From contig JAIEMV010000015.1 in NCBI GenBank assembly GCA_019751875.1, forward strand, positions 62,001 to 126,000: a DNA stretch of 64,000 nt. Direction: 5' to 3'. The stretch is from Hyphomicrobium sp. (GTDB lineage: Bacteria > Pseudomonadota > Alphaproteobacteria > Rhizobiales > Hyphomicrobiaceae). The notes under the pieces were generated by a model. It was not told where the DNA came from. It saw nothing but the letters and a program-made list of their open reading frames with translations, and searched no databases. The translations under genes and the position numbers were made by a program. Of this stretch, positions 50,086 to 58,949 are shown in pieces. Every line of letters starts with the position of its first letter. Positions within the stretch are counted from its first letter, which is position 1.

Positions 50086-50475
50086 TCAGTTGCCGATGCG
50101 CGGCAGAAAGCGGCGGCGGCGATTGTCGGTCTGCTCGGCCACGATGCGAGCTTCGGCTTGGTCCTGCAGGGTCTTGAGAACCCGTCGGTCCTTAGCTGAA
50201 AGACGGCCGTCGGATTTCAACGCCTGCTCGACCCGAATGATCTTCTGCTGCTCGGCGCGCAAACGGCGACCTTCCAGCCAGGTGATGCTGCCGGATTGGC
50301 GGCCCTGCTCGATGCTGAGACGCTGCTCGATCGAGCGCTGTTCAATCGAGTGGGCCGATGCACCGGCCGCTGAAGCGAGGATGGCCGAAGCAGCCAGCGT
50401 GGCGAGGGCGAGCGAGCGGGTCAGGGTGGTCGGCATGATTTCGTCTCCGTTGGATTGCTCTGGCGGGGAATTCAC
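50086..50475 (-). CDS. small exported protein, unknown function
   Basis: MPTTLTRSLALATLAASAILASAAGASA signal peptide (start about 50436); charged helical mature part. Confidence 0.6.
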   Translation of the reverse strand: MNSPPEQSNGDEIMPTTLTRSLALATLAASAILASAAGASAHSIEQRSIEQRLSIEQGRQSGSITWLEGRRLRAEQQKIIRVEQALKSDGRLSAKDRRVLKTLQDQAEARIVAEQTDNRRRRFLPRIGN

Positions 50476-50583
50476 CCCGTCATGAGAGAAACCTTAGGAG
50501 ATCACGGCTGAACCCGTTCTGAACCTCGTTTGCAGCTGTCGTTCATATATGGCCGGCGGCTACGTTGGCCTTCGGCTTTGAGT

Positions 50584-51069
50584 TCATTTTCCGGGGAGCA
50601 AGATGTCTGCCGACGCAGGCGTTGGGTTTCGCCCCAGATCGGCAAGGAGGTCTTTCATTTCATCGATTTCGCGCAGTTGCGTTTCGATGATGGCGTCCGC
50701 CAGTTTTCGTACGCGAGGGTCCTTAATCTGCGCACGCCTGCTGGTCAGAATTGCGATCGAATGATGTGGGACCATCGCCTCCATATAGCTCGTATCGTCG
50801 ACCGTAATCTGGCTTCTGACTAACCATAGAGAGCCCGCCGCCACAGCAACGGCTCCCACGACGATAGCGGCGTTCAACCGAGGGTCTGAGTACATCCCCC
50901 ACATGAAACCCATCATAACGATCGCCATCACAGCGCCCATGAGCAGAGCCATCCATGCTCTGGTCTCACTAAAGAGTACGTGATCTAGCTCGTAGGTGTT
51001 CAGATACATCAGGCCGAACATCACAACGGCCGATGTGGCAATCATTGCAAAAAACCGGGCATAGTGCAT
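50584..51069 (-). CDS. DUF305 family membrane protein
   Basis: MEAMVPHHSIAILTSRRAQIKDPRVRKLADAIIETQLREIDEMKDLL; N-terminal TM segments; ORF to 51099, Met at 51069. Confidence 0.82.
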   Translation of the reverse strand: MHYARFFAMIATSAVVMFGLMYLNTYELDHVLFSETRAWMALLMGAVMAIVMMGFMWGMYSDPRLNAAIVVGAVAVAAGSLWLVRSQITVDDTSYMEAMVPHHSIAILTSRRAQIKDPRVRKLADAIIETQLREIDEMKDLLADLGRNPTPASADILLPGK

Positions 51070-51126
51070 GCAGCGCTCCGCTTTGCCCCCCTTTCGCAAC
51101 GATGAAGCAGAACAGAGCGTTCCTTT

Positions 51127-51582
51127 TTAGCGGCGCTGCATGCTGAACGTGGCATGGCCGGCGCTACCGGACAGATAGACGGTCTGTCGTTTGCCGCTCA
51201 CAATGATGCGAATACGGCCCGTGACGCCGAATTCCGGGTTGTAGAACGTGCCGCCGAAGCGATTCTTCGTGTTCTGGCTGAGGATCGCCGTCTGCGAAAC
51301 TTTCGCGGACGCGGTGGCACAGGTCGCTGACATGGCATAGGTGCGTCCGCCGGCTGCGATGTAGGACGCTCGGCAGCGGGCTTTTTCGCGCGCGCCGTTC
51401 GCCAGCGTGACCGTGCCGCTGCCGCTCCAGGTTCCGGCAAGCTCGGCCGCGATGGCCGCATTGACGGGGGCGATCGTCAGGAAGACCGCGAGCAATGAGC
51501 CAGCGCCGGCTAGGACGGCATACCGAACAGCCGCGGGATCGAAGGGGAGTGTGGCGGCGCGTGCGGACATGGACATCTCCAT
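51127..51582 (-). CDS. exported protein, unknown function
   Basis: 151 aa; hydrophobic N terminus; ELAGTWSGSGTVTLANGAREKARCRASY. Confidence 0.6.
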   Translation of the reverse strand: MEMSMSARAATLPFDPAAVRYAVLAGAGSLLAVFLTIAPVNAAIAAELAGTWSGSGTVTLANGAREKARCRASYIAAGGRTYAMSATCATASAKVSQTAILSQNTKNRFGGTFYNPEFGVTGRIRIIVSGKRQTVYLSGSAGHATFSMQRR

Positions 51583-51673
51583 TGCTCCCGGACCTTAGTC
51601 AAGATCACGGTCTTCCTGCTGATAAGATCGGCACGGCCGCAGGGTTCCGCGGCCCCGGTGTCTCATACGTTCA

Positions 51674-51706
51674 GCGCGCCGCAAGAGTTTCGCGGCGCGC
51701 TTTTTT
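51674..51706 (+). terminator. strong plus-strand intrinsic terminator with no annotated plus-strand gene upstream
   Basis: GCGCGCCGC-AAGAGTTTC-GCGGCGCGC-TTTTTT. Confidence 0.8.
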
Positions 51707-51746
51707 ATATCGCGAGTCGTCATGTCGCGGATGCCGCAGCTTTCTC

Positions 51747-54194
51747 TTACTCGTCCTTCTTGCGCGGCACGCCGGGTACAGAGCCGGATGGGCGTGCCGG
51801 CTTCTCCTTCTTTTCCTTAGGACCGGGCAAGGCCTTGCGCGGTGCGAGGTCGGCGAGCGCCGTCTCTGGCTCGTCGTCGTCGTCGTCCGTCGCTTCGGGC
51901 TTGCGACTGCCGGGCTCGGCAGGGATGAATTCGAAGGCGAGGCGCTTCTCGAGCCCAGTGCCTTCCAAGTCGATCTTCACGATTCCGCCATGCTCGAGCT
52001 TGCCGAAGAGAAGTTCGTCGGCGAGCGGCTTCTTGATATGCTCCTGAATCACGCGGCCTAGCGGACGTGCGCCGAACTTCTCGTCGTAGCCGATCTCGCC
52101 AATCCACTTGCGCGCGGCATCCGTGAGTTCGATCGTCACCGAACGCTCGGAAAGCTGGGCTTCCAACTGGAATATGAACTTGTCGACCACCTTGGCGATA
52201 ATCTCGGGCGGCAGACCACCGAAGGGGATAACCGCATCGAGACGATTGCGGAATTCTGGAGTGAATATCCGGTTGACGGCTTCCGTATCCTCGCCTTCGC
52301 GCCGGCCGCGCTCGAAACCCATGGGGGGCTTGGCCATGTCGCTGGCACCAGCGTTCGTCGTCATGATGAGAATGACGTTACGGAAGTCGACCGACTTGCC
52401 GGAGTGGTCCGTCAGTTTGCCATGGTCCATGACCTGCAGCAGAATGTTGTAGAGGTCCGGGTGCGCCTTCTCGATTTCGTCGAGGAGAAGCACCGAATGG
52501 GGATGCTGATCGACGCCATCCGTCAAGAGACCACCTTGATCGAACCCGACGTATCCCGGAGGCGCGCCGATCAGACGCGAGACGGAGTGCTTCTCCATGT
52601 ATTCCGACATGTCGAAACGCAGCAATTCCACGCCGAGCAGGTTGGCGAGCTGCTTTGCGACTTCCGTTTTGCCGACGCCGGTGGGACCCGAGAACAAGTA
52701 GCAGCCGATCGGCTTTTCCGGTTCTCGCAGGCCGGCGCGGGCCAGCTTGATCGCCGAAGCCAGAGCTGAGATCGCTTTGTCCTGGCCGAACACGAGCCGC
52801 TTCAGGTCGCGGTCGATGTTCTGGAGGACGTCCGCGTCCGTCTTGGAAACGGTCTTTGGCGGGATCCGCGCCATAGTGGCGATCGTCGCTTCGATCTCCT
52901 TAACCGTGATCTTCTTCTTGCGCTTCGCCTCCACCACAAGCATTTGCGCCGCACCCGACTCATCGATCACATCGATCGCCTTGTCCGGCAGCTTGCGGTC
53001 GTGGATGTAGCGGGCGGCCAGTTCCACCGCCGCCTTGATCGCGTCGTTGGTGTACTTGAGCTTGTGATATTCCTCAAAGTAGGGCTTCAGACCCTTCAGG
53101 ATCTCGATCGCATCGGCCACGGTCGGCTCGTTGACATCGATCTTCTGGAAGCGGCGTACGAGCGCGCGATCCTTCTCGAAGTGCTGGCGATACTCCTTGT
53201 AGGTCGTCGATCCTATGCACCGCAGAGCGCCCGACTGCAGAGCCGGCTTTAGTAGATTCGAGGCATCCATCGCGCCGCCCGAGGTCGCGCCCGCACCAAT
53301 GACGGTGTGGATTTCGTCGATGAAGAGCACGGCGCCCGGATAGGCTTCGGCTTCCTTCATGACGGCCTTCAGGCGTTCCTCAAAGTCACCGCGGTAGCGC
53401 GTGCCGGCAAGCAAGGAGCCCATGTCGAGCGCGAAGATCGTAGCGTCGCGCAGGACCTCGGGGACTTCGCCGCGGATGATCTTGCGCGCGAGACCCTCGG
53501 CAATCGCGGTTTTGCCCACGCCGGGATCGCCAACGAGAAGCGGGTTATTCTTCTGGCGGCGGCAGAGCACCTGGATCGTGCGCAGCACCTCCGGCTCACG
53601 GCCGATCAACGGATCGATCTTGCCGTCACGGGCCTTGCGATTGAGGTTGACGCAATACGTGTTGAGTGCGTCCTGCTGGCCCTTCTTGTCCTCTCCCGTT
53701 TCCGTTTGCTCGTTCTCCTCTGCACCCCGCACAACGCGAGGCTCTGACATGCCGGGACGTTTCGCGATACCGTGACTTATGTATTGGACGGCGTCGAAGC
53801 GCGTCATGTCCTGCTCCTGCAGGAAGAACGCCGCATGGCTTTCGCGCTCTGCGAAAATCGCAACCAGCACGTTAGCGCCGGTCACTTCTTCGCGGCCCGA
53901 CGACTGAACGTGGACCACGGCGCGATGGATCACGCGCTGAAAGCCGGGCGTCGGAGAGGCTTCGGACACCGACTTGGACGTGATCGCCGTGAATTCGCTG
54001 TCCAAATACTCCGAGATGCGTGCGCGCAGCCGATCGACGTCGACATTGCATGCCCGCATCACAGCAGCTGCGTCACGATCTTCAATCAGGGCGGCGAGCA
54101 GATGCTCCAGCGTCGCGTATTCATGGCTGCGCTGGTTGGCATGCTCGAGCGCACGATGAAGGGTGATCTCTAGATTTTTCGAGAAGGACGGCAC
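51747..54194 (-). CDS. clpA: ATP-dependent Clp protease ATP-binding subunit ClpA
   Basis: 815 aa; MPSFSKNLEITLHRALEHANQRSHEYATLEHLLAALIED, two AAA+ modules (GDPGVGKTAIAEGLA; GPTGVGKTEVAKQLA). Confidence 0.96.
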   Translation of the reverse strand: MPSFSKNLEITLHRALEHANQRSHEYATLEHLLAALIEDRDAAAVMRACNVDVDRLRARISEYLDSEFTAITSKSVSEASPTPGFQRVIHRAVVHVQSSGREEVTGANVLVAIFAERESHAAFFLQEQDMTRFDAVQYISHGIAKRPGMSEPRVVRGAEENEQTETGEDKKGQQDALNTYCVNLNRKARDGKIDPLIGREPEVLRTIQVLCRRQKNNPLLVGDPGVGKTAIAEGLARKIIRGEVPEVLRDATIFALDMGSLLAGTRYRGDFEERLKAVMKEAEAYPGAVLFIDEIHTVIGAGATSGGAMDASNLLKPALQSGALRCIGSTTYKEYRQHFEKDRALVRRFQKIDVNEPTVADAIEILKGLKPYFEEYHKLKYTNDAIKAAVELAARYIHDRKLPDKAIDVIDESGAAQMLVVEAKRKKKITVKEIEATIATMARIPPKTVSKTDADVLQNIDRDLKRLVFGQDKAISALASAIKLARAGLREPEKPIGCYLFSGPTGVGKTEVAKQLANLLGVELLRFDMSEYMEKHSVSRLIGAPPGYVGFDQGGLLTDGVDQHPHSVLLLDEIEKAHPDLYNILLQVMDHGKLTDHSGKSVDFRNVILIMTTNAGASDMAKPPMGFERGRREGEDTEAVNRIFTPEFRNRLDAVIPFGGLPPEIIAKVVDKFIFQLEAQLSERSVTIELTDAARKWIGEIGYDEKFGARPLGRVIQEHIKKPLADELLFGKLEHGGIVKIDLEGTGLEKRLAFEFIPAEPGSRKPEATDDDDDEPETALADLAPRKALPGPKEKKEKPARPSGSVPGVPRKKDE

Positions 54195-54201
54195 GTTTGA
54201 C

Positions 54202-54588
54202 CTACTCTTTCTCCAGGGTGCATTTCAGAGGGTGCCCGTGCTGGCGCGAGAAGTCCATCACCAATGTCACTTTGGCTTCAGCCACTTCGTAAGTGAACAC
54301 ACCACATATACCGACACCCTTTCGATGAACTGTCAGCATGATGTCGGTCGCTTCCTGGCGGCCTTTCTGGAAGAACTTCTCAAGCACGTGCACGACGAAT
54401 TCCATCGGCGTGTAGTCATCGTTCAGGAGTAAAACTTTATAAAGCGACGGCTTCTTCGTTTTCGGCCGTGTCTTGGTAACGATACCTGTTTTGCCCTGAT
54501 CGCCGTCGCCACCCTGCCCCTGATCCTTGTCCGGACCTGCAGCAGCGATTGGCCGCCCGTCAATCATGCCATGCCACACTTCTCGCAT
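54202..54588 (-). CDS. clpS: ATP-dependent Clp protease adapter ClpS
   Basis: [58 protein letters not shown]; immediately upstream of clpA. Confidence 0.95.
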   Translation of the reverse strand: MREVWHGMIDGRPIAAAGPDKDQGQGGDGDQGKTGIVTKTRPKTKKPSLYKVLLLNDDYTPMEFVVHVLEKFFQKGRQEATDIMLTVHRKGVGICGVFTYEVAEAKVTLVMDFSRQHGHPLKCTLEKE

Positions 54589-54826
54589 GCCCTCGATCGT
54601 GCCCGTGTTCGTGGCCTTATCGGCTCAACGGTTTCTGTTCTCACTTCGCACTGCCTCGAACGGCCAGCGCGGCTGATAGTTCAATCCATCCGCGGGGCCG
54701 CGGCAAGTCCCCTGCATTTCACCAGTCCCAACCGACAGTCATACTTACGGTCAGCGACACCCGCCTGGATGCGAAGGCGGCACTGGCTCCAATGGCGGCT
54801 AACAGATGTGGGGATTGACTGCGACG

Positions 54827-54858
54827 CAAAAAAGGCCCGGGCTCACGAGCCCGGACCT
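54827..54858 (-). terminator. intrinsic terminator of the phasin gene
   Basis: AGGCCCGGGCT / AGCCCGGACCT hairpin, minus strand followed by TTTTTTG. Confidence 0.65.
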
Positions 54859-54897
54859 CTATCTTTCGGAGGATCCGCCTCAGCGCGGCGCCCGTTT

Positions 54898-55221
54898 TTA
54901 GCGTGTTCCCGGGAACACGCCCGGCTTGAAGGCATCTTTGGCAATGGACTGATACATGGCGCCGATCTTCGACATCTGCTGCATGTAGTCTTCATAGGCG
55001 CGCTTGGCGTAAGTCGTCTGAATTTCCACCGCCTGCTCAACCGACTTGGCGGCGACGAGTTTCTCGAAAGCTGCGGTGCCGTCTTCGAAGGCGCGCTTGG
55101 AATAATCGGTCATTTCGCTCGCAATAGCCTGCCAGCTCTTATTCCAGTCACCCATCATCTTCATGTAGCCTTCCATGCCGGTCTGGCCGAGCTTTTGGAA
55201 ATCCTGGAAATTGTTGATCAT
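54898..55221 (-). CDS. phasin family protein
   Basis: 107 aa; MINNFQDFQKLGQTGMEGYMKMMGDWNKSWQAIASEMTDYSKRAFEDGTAAFEKLVAAKSVEQAVEIQTTYAKRAYEDYM. Confidence 0.88.
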   Translation of the reverse strand: MINNFQDFQKLGQTGMEGYMKMMGDWNKSWQAIASEMTDYSKRAFEDGTAAFEKLVAAKSVEQAVEIQTTYAKRAYEDYMQQMSKIGAMYQSIAKDAFKPGVFPGTR

Positions 55222-55305
55222 GGGTGTCCGCCTTTCTGGTTGAGGCCGGGCGACGATGCCCGGTTACCTTTGCACCGCTCATTTTGAGCTAGGCACTTAC
55301 TATAG

Positions 55306-55316
55306 CTGCACCGCAG
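55306..55316. promoter_or_regulatory. CTGC-N3-GCAG site upstream of phasin, PhaR-type operator candidate
   Basis: CTGCACCGCAG 85 bp upstream of the phasin ATG, next to a minus-strand TATAGT. Confidence 0.4.
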
Positions 55317-55411
55317 CATAACGAAAGCAGAAATATCGCATTGCAGCAATTCGAGTTGGCTCTGCATGGTGTTTACCCTAATGAAGGTGGTTTGCGCTAG
55401 CGTGAAAGCAA

Positions 55412-57364
55412 ATGAGACGGGCGCATACCCATCCCGGCCCCAAAGCCGCCCATAAGGCGCGCTTTATAGGGGACCGGAGGGATGTGGTTGAGGACGGCAA
55501 ATGCATAGTGCCGGGCTCGATGCAAGCGACCCCGAAATTGACAGGTTCAGGCTTTTGTAGGCGTTACACCGTGCGTCGATACTGGTGGGTCTTAATCGCG
55601 TCGCTGATGGGGGCGCTAGTCTCAGTCGCGTCGGCCCTGCCGGCGGCTGCGGCCGAAAAGGCTGCCGCAATGGTCATCGATGCGAACACCGGGCGAGTTC
55701 TACACGACAAAGCCGGCAGTGAGCCCCGCTATCCTGCTTCCCTTACCAAAATGATGACGCTCTATCTCGCGTTCGAAGCAATCGAGGCAGGACGGCTTCA
55801 GTTTTCGACCCCCATTCCGGTCAGCGAACGCGCAGCGGCGGCGGCACCGTCCAAACTCGGTCTCGATGCCGGATCCGAAATTGCGCTCCGCGATGCCATC
55901 AAGGCCCTGATCGTCAAGTCCGCCAACGACATGGCCATAGCGATCGCGGAGAAGATCAGCGGGAGTGAAGAGGCGTTCGCGCGCCTGATGACCAAACGGG
56001 CACGCCAGATCGGCATGCGGGATACGACATTTCGCAATGCCTCTGGTCTACCGAACCCCGAGCAGTTGACGACGGCGCGCGACATGCTCACGCTGGCCAT
56101 GCGGTTGCAGGATGATTTCCCCCAGCACTACCGGCTGTTCTCCACGCGTTCGTTCAGTTACGGCGGCAAGACATACCGGACACACAACGCGTTGCTTGGG
56201 CGTTTCCCGGGCGTCGACGGCATCAAGACCGGCTATACGCGCGCGTCCGGCTTCAATCTCGTGTCGTCCTACAAGGCCGGCGGCAAGTATGTCGTCGGCG
56301 CTGTCTTTGGCGGAGCGAGCGCGGGCGTGCGCGATGCGCACATGCGCATGCTTCTCGCCCGTGGCATCGAAAAGGCATCGACCGAACGCACGCGCAAGTC
56401 TACGCCGCAACTGATTGCGGAGGCCAAGCCCGCGGAGCGGCCGTCGCCGAACACGATCAAGAAGCCGACGCCTCCGGCCGCATCCAAGCCTGCTCCTGTT
56501 TCCCTCGCGGTTGAAGAGCCGTCAGCGGCGACGGACGTCCCAGCTGCTGGTGTCGAGCAGCTTGAGCGCGCGGCCCCCAAGATCGATATTGCGAAGGTGA
56601 AGACGGTTTCGGTGCTTGCTTCGGCTTCGAGCGAAGACAGTACCCAGACAAACAGTCTTGCAATCCAAGAGCCGGCTGCGACACCGGCAGTTTCGCAAGG
56701 CGCCGCGCCGCTGACGTTCGCGACCATGACGTCGCGTCCCGACTTCGCTGCATTGAAAGCGCAGCTTGCCGCGCGTGTGGGATCTGAACCCACCGACGCA
56801 GAAGCCGGACGGACGTCGATTGCTCCCGCCAGCGTTGCGCCTCTGGCGGAGATGCCCGCGCGTGAAACAGAAACGGTGGTGGCGAAGCCTGAAAGCCTCG
56901 GTCGGCCACCATCTACGCTGCAGGCTCAGTTGGCCAGCTTTGCCGGTGAAGGAAGCCTTCAGCCAAACACTGTCGGCACCGTCGTCGACAAGCCTGCTCT
57001 GCAGGCGGCGGTGGCCGATCTCCCCGCCCCGATGCCGGTCCCGGTTTCGACAGGGACATCGCGGGATCAGCCTCGCAACAATTCGCCAGTTGCGCTTTCG
57101 GCTCCGTCACGGGTCGAGCCCGGATTCCACGTGCAGATTGGCGTCTATAGCTCCACGTCCGACGCGGAGCGCGCCATGGCTGCCGCCAAATCAAAAGCCG
57201 GCCGTGTTCTCGCGGCGCGTTCGGCCGTCGCAATTCCGATCACAAAAGGCGAGAAGCAACTCTACCGCGCACGGTTTGCCGGCTTCGACAGCGCTTCGGC
57301 AGCGAGCGCATGCAACGAGCTTCGCCGCAATGGGCTCGACTGCTTCGTTGCCCGTGCCAATTAG
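55412..57364 (+). CDS. D-alanyl-D-alanine carboxypeptidase with C-terminal SPOR domain
   Basis: RYPASLTKMMTLYLAFEAI (SxxK), VKSANDMAIAIAEKI (SxN), GVDGIKTGYTRASGFNLV (KTG); SPOR-like C terminus. Start probably downstream of 55412. Confidence 0.88.
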   Translation: MRRAHTHPGPKAAHKARFIGDRRDVVEDGKCIVPGSMQATPKLTGSGFCRRYTVRRYWWVLIASLMGALVSVASALPAAAAEKAAAMVIDANTGRVLHDKAGSEPRYPASLTKMMTLYLAFEAIEAGRLQFSTPIPVSERAAAAAPSKLGLDAGSEIALRDAIKALIVKSANDMAIAIAEKISGSEEAFARLMTKRARQIGMRDTTFRNASGLPNPEQLTTARDMLTLAMRLQDDFPQHYRLFSTRSFSYGGKTYRTHNALLGRFPGVDGIKTGYTRASGFNLVSSYKAGGKYVVGAVFGGASAGVRDAHMRMLLARGIEKASTERTRKSTPQLIAEAKPAERPSPNTIKKPTPPAASKPAPVSLAVEEPSAATDVPAAGVEQLERAAPKIDIAKVKTVSVLASASSEDSTQTNSLAIQEPAATPAVSQGAAPLTFATMTSRPDFAALKAQLAARVGSEPTDAEAGRTSIAPASVAPLAEMPARETETVVAKPESLGRPPSTLQAQLASFAGEGSLQPNTVGTVVDKPALQAAVADLPAPMPVPVSTGTSRDQPRNNSPVALSAPSRVEPGFHVQIGVYSSTSDAERAMAAAKSKAGRVLAARSAVAIPITKGEKQLYRARFAGFDSASAASACNELRRNGLDCFVARAN

Positions 57365-57366
57365 AT

Positions 57367-58107
57367 TCAATCGCCGACCAGAATAACCTTTGCCTCATTG
57401 ATTTTGGAAGCGAGGTAATTCGATCCGCCGCGATCAGGGTGAAGTTTCTTCATCAGTTCACGATGGGCGGAGCGCACGGCGTCATCTGTGGCGCCTTCTT
57501 GCAGACCGAGAATGTCGAGGGCTTCGGCGCGGGTCATCCCGCGTGACGTAGATGGCGGCCGCACGTCGCCGTCATACGCTCCGCCGTGCCCGCCGTTTCC
57601 CTGACGTTCAAGATCGTCGCGCCATGTCGGATGGCGCTGGTCGAGATAGGCTTCGATGACCTGAGCGGAATTGGGATCGGCAAAGGTATAGTCCTGCCAC
57701 AGAAGGACGAGTTCGGCGGGCGAGAGCGTCTCGACCTCCTGGCCGGCAAAACGTCCTTTGCGGACGGTGCCGCGAATGGCCCCGGTCGCATGATCAAGTT
57801 CCATCTCGAGGTGATCGGTCGAGACGCGCGAGCCTTGGCCTGCCCCACCTGGACCGCCGCTGCCCCATCCGCCGGATCCCCAGGGCAGCACGCCGCGTCC
57901 CATCAGCAGGCCCCAGCCGGCGAAACCGATCAGAAGCGCCAGATCGATGCGACCGCGTAAGGCCAGGCCTGCTGCGACCGCCATCAGAAGTGCGCCTCCG
58001 ACGAACCGCAACTGGCGCGCGATAACGGCGGGGTTGGCCGACGTGAAGCCACGCAGCACAATCAGGACGACCGTGAGGACTGCGAGACCGGACAGGAGAT
58101 AAACCAT
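57367..58107 (-). CDS. membrane-anchored DnaJ-domain protein
   Basis: N-terminal TM segments; C-terminal MTRAEALDILGLQEGATDDAVRSAHRELMKKLHPDRGGSNYLASKINEAKVIL with HPD. Confidence 0.85.
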   Translation of the reverse strand: MVYLLSGLAVLTVVLIVLRGFTSANPAVIARQLRFVGGALLMAVAAGLALRGRIDLALLIGFAGWGLLMGRGVLPWGSGGWGSGGPGGAGQGSRVSTDHLEMELDHATGAIRGTVRKGRFAGQEVETLSPAELVLLWQDYTFADPNSAQVIEAYLDQRHPTWRDDLERQGNGGHGGAYDGDVRPPSTSRGMTRAEALDILGLQEGATDDAVRSAHRELMKKLHPDRGGSNYLASKINEAKVILVGD

Positions 58108-58114
58108 CGCCGTC

Positions 58115-58906
58115 TCAGTCTCCCTGCTTCAACTGACCGAGGAGCAGTTGAGCGCCCTTTTCGCCGGAGCGTGCACTCAAGGCCAGAAGTGCCTTGCGCC
58201 CCCCTGAGGCGTAGACCGCAACGGCGCGCAGAAGCGCCCGCAATTGCTCCGCAGAGCCTGCATCGAAGCGGCACGTCGCGCCTTTCGTCAGGCGCGCAAT
58301 CTCTTTGTAGGCGCGGGTGGCGTCGGGGTTAGCGCCTTCCTGGAAAAGGAACACAGGCACGCCGAGAAGCCCGAGTGCGCCGGCTTTCGAGCAGACGTAG
58401 TCGATATCTTCTTCCATGGCGTCGCCGACGAAGACCACCGCGTTGATCCGGCGTTTTGCGGTTTCATCGGCGGCGTGGGTCAAGACGCGAGCGAGCTGGG
58501 TTATTCCTCCGCGACAAGACACGGTCGTCATCAACCGCGCGAGTTCGGCGGGATCGGAGACCCAGCGCGAGGACCGACATTCGTTCATTCCGCGAAAAAA
58601 TACGAGTTGAACATCGAGACCGCCGACATCCTTCACCACCGTGAACATCTCGGCCTGAAGAGACAGCGCCAGGTCCCACGTCGGCTGGCGGCTCATGGTG
58701 GCATCCATGGCGAAGACGAGCCGGCCGCGCTGGCCGGTGACGGCCTGCGCCAACGTCTTCATCCGAGCAATGAAATCCTGCACGTCACCAGACGCTTCGG
58801 CCGTATTTGCCGGCGTGGACGACGGATTTCCCTTCGACACAGCCCCACCCTCGCCGGTGGCAACCGGTGCGCGGGTTGGGGTAGGACGCTTATCCTTGGT
58901 GCTCAT
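58115..58906 (-). CDS. VWA domain-containing protein
   Basis: 263 aa; MIDAS-like FAMDATMSRQPTW, AVVFVGDAMEEDIDYV; 7 bp upstream of the DnaJ gene. Confidence 0.75.
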   Translation of the reverse strand: MSTKDKRPTPTRAPVATGEGGAVSKGNPSSTPANTAEASGDVQDFIARMKTLAQAVTGQRGRLVFAMDATMSRQPTWDLALSLQAEMFTVVKDVGGLDVQLVFFRGMNECRSSRWVSDPAELARLMTTVSCRGGITQLARVLTHAADETAKRRINAVVFVGDAMEEDIDYVCSKAGALGLLGVPVFLFQEGANPDATRAYKEIARLTKGATCRFDAGSAEQLRALLRAVAVYASGGRKALLALSARSGEKGAQLLLGQLKQGD

Positions 58907-58949
58907 GACCTTAGATTGGTGACCGCGGGCCCTTGCGGCAAGGCCGTTC

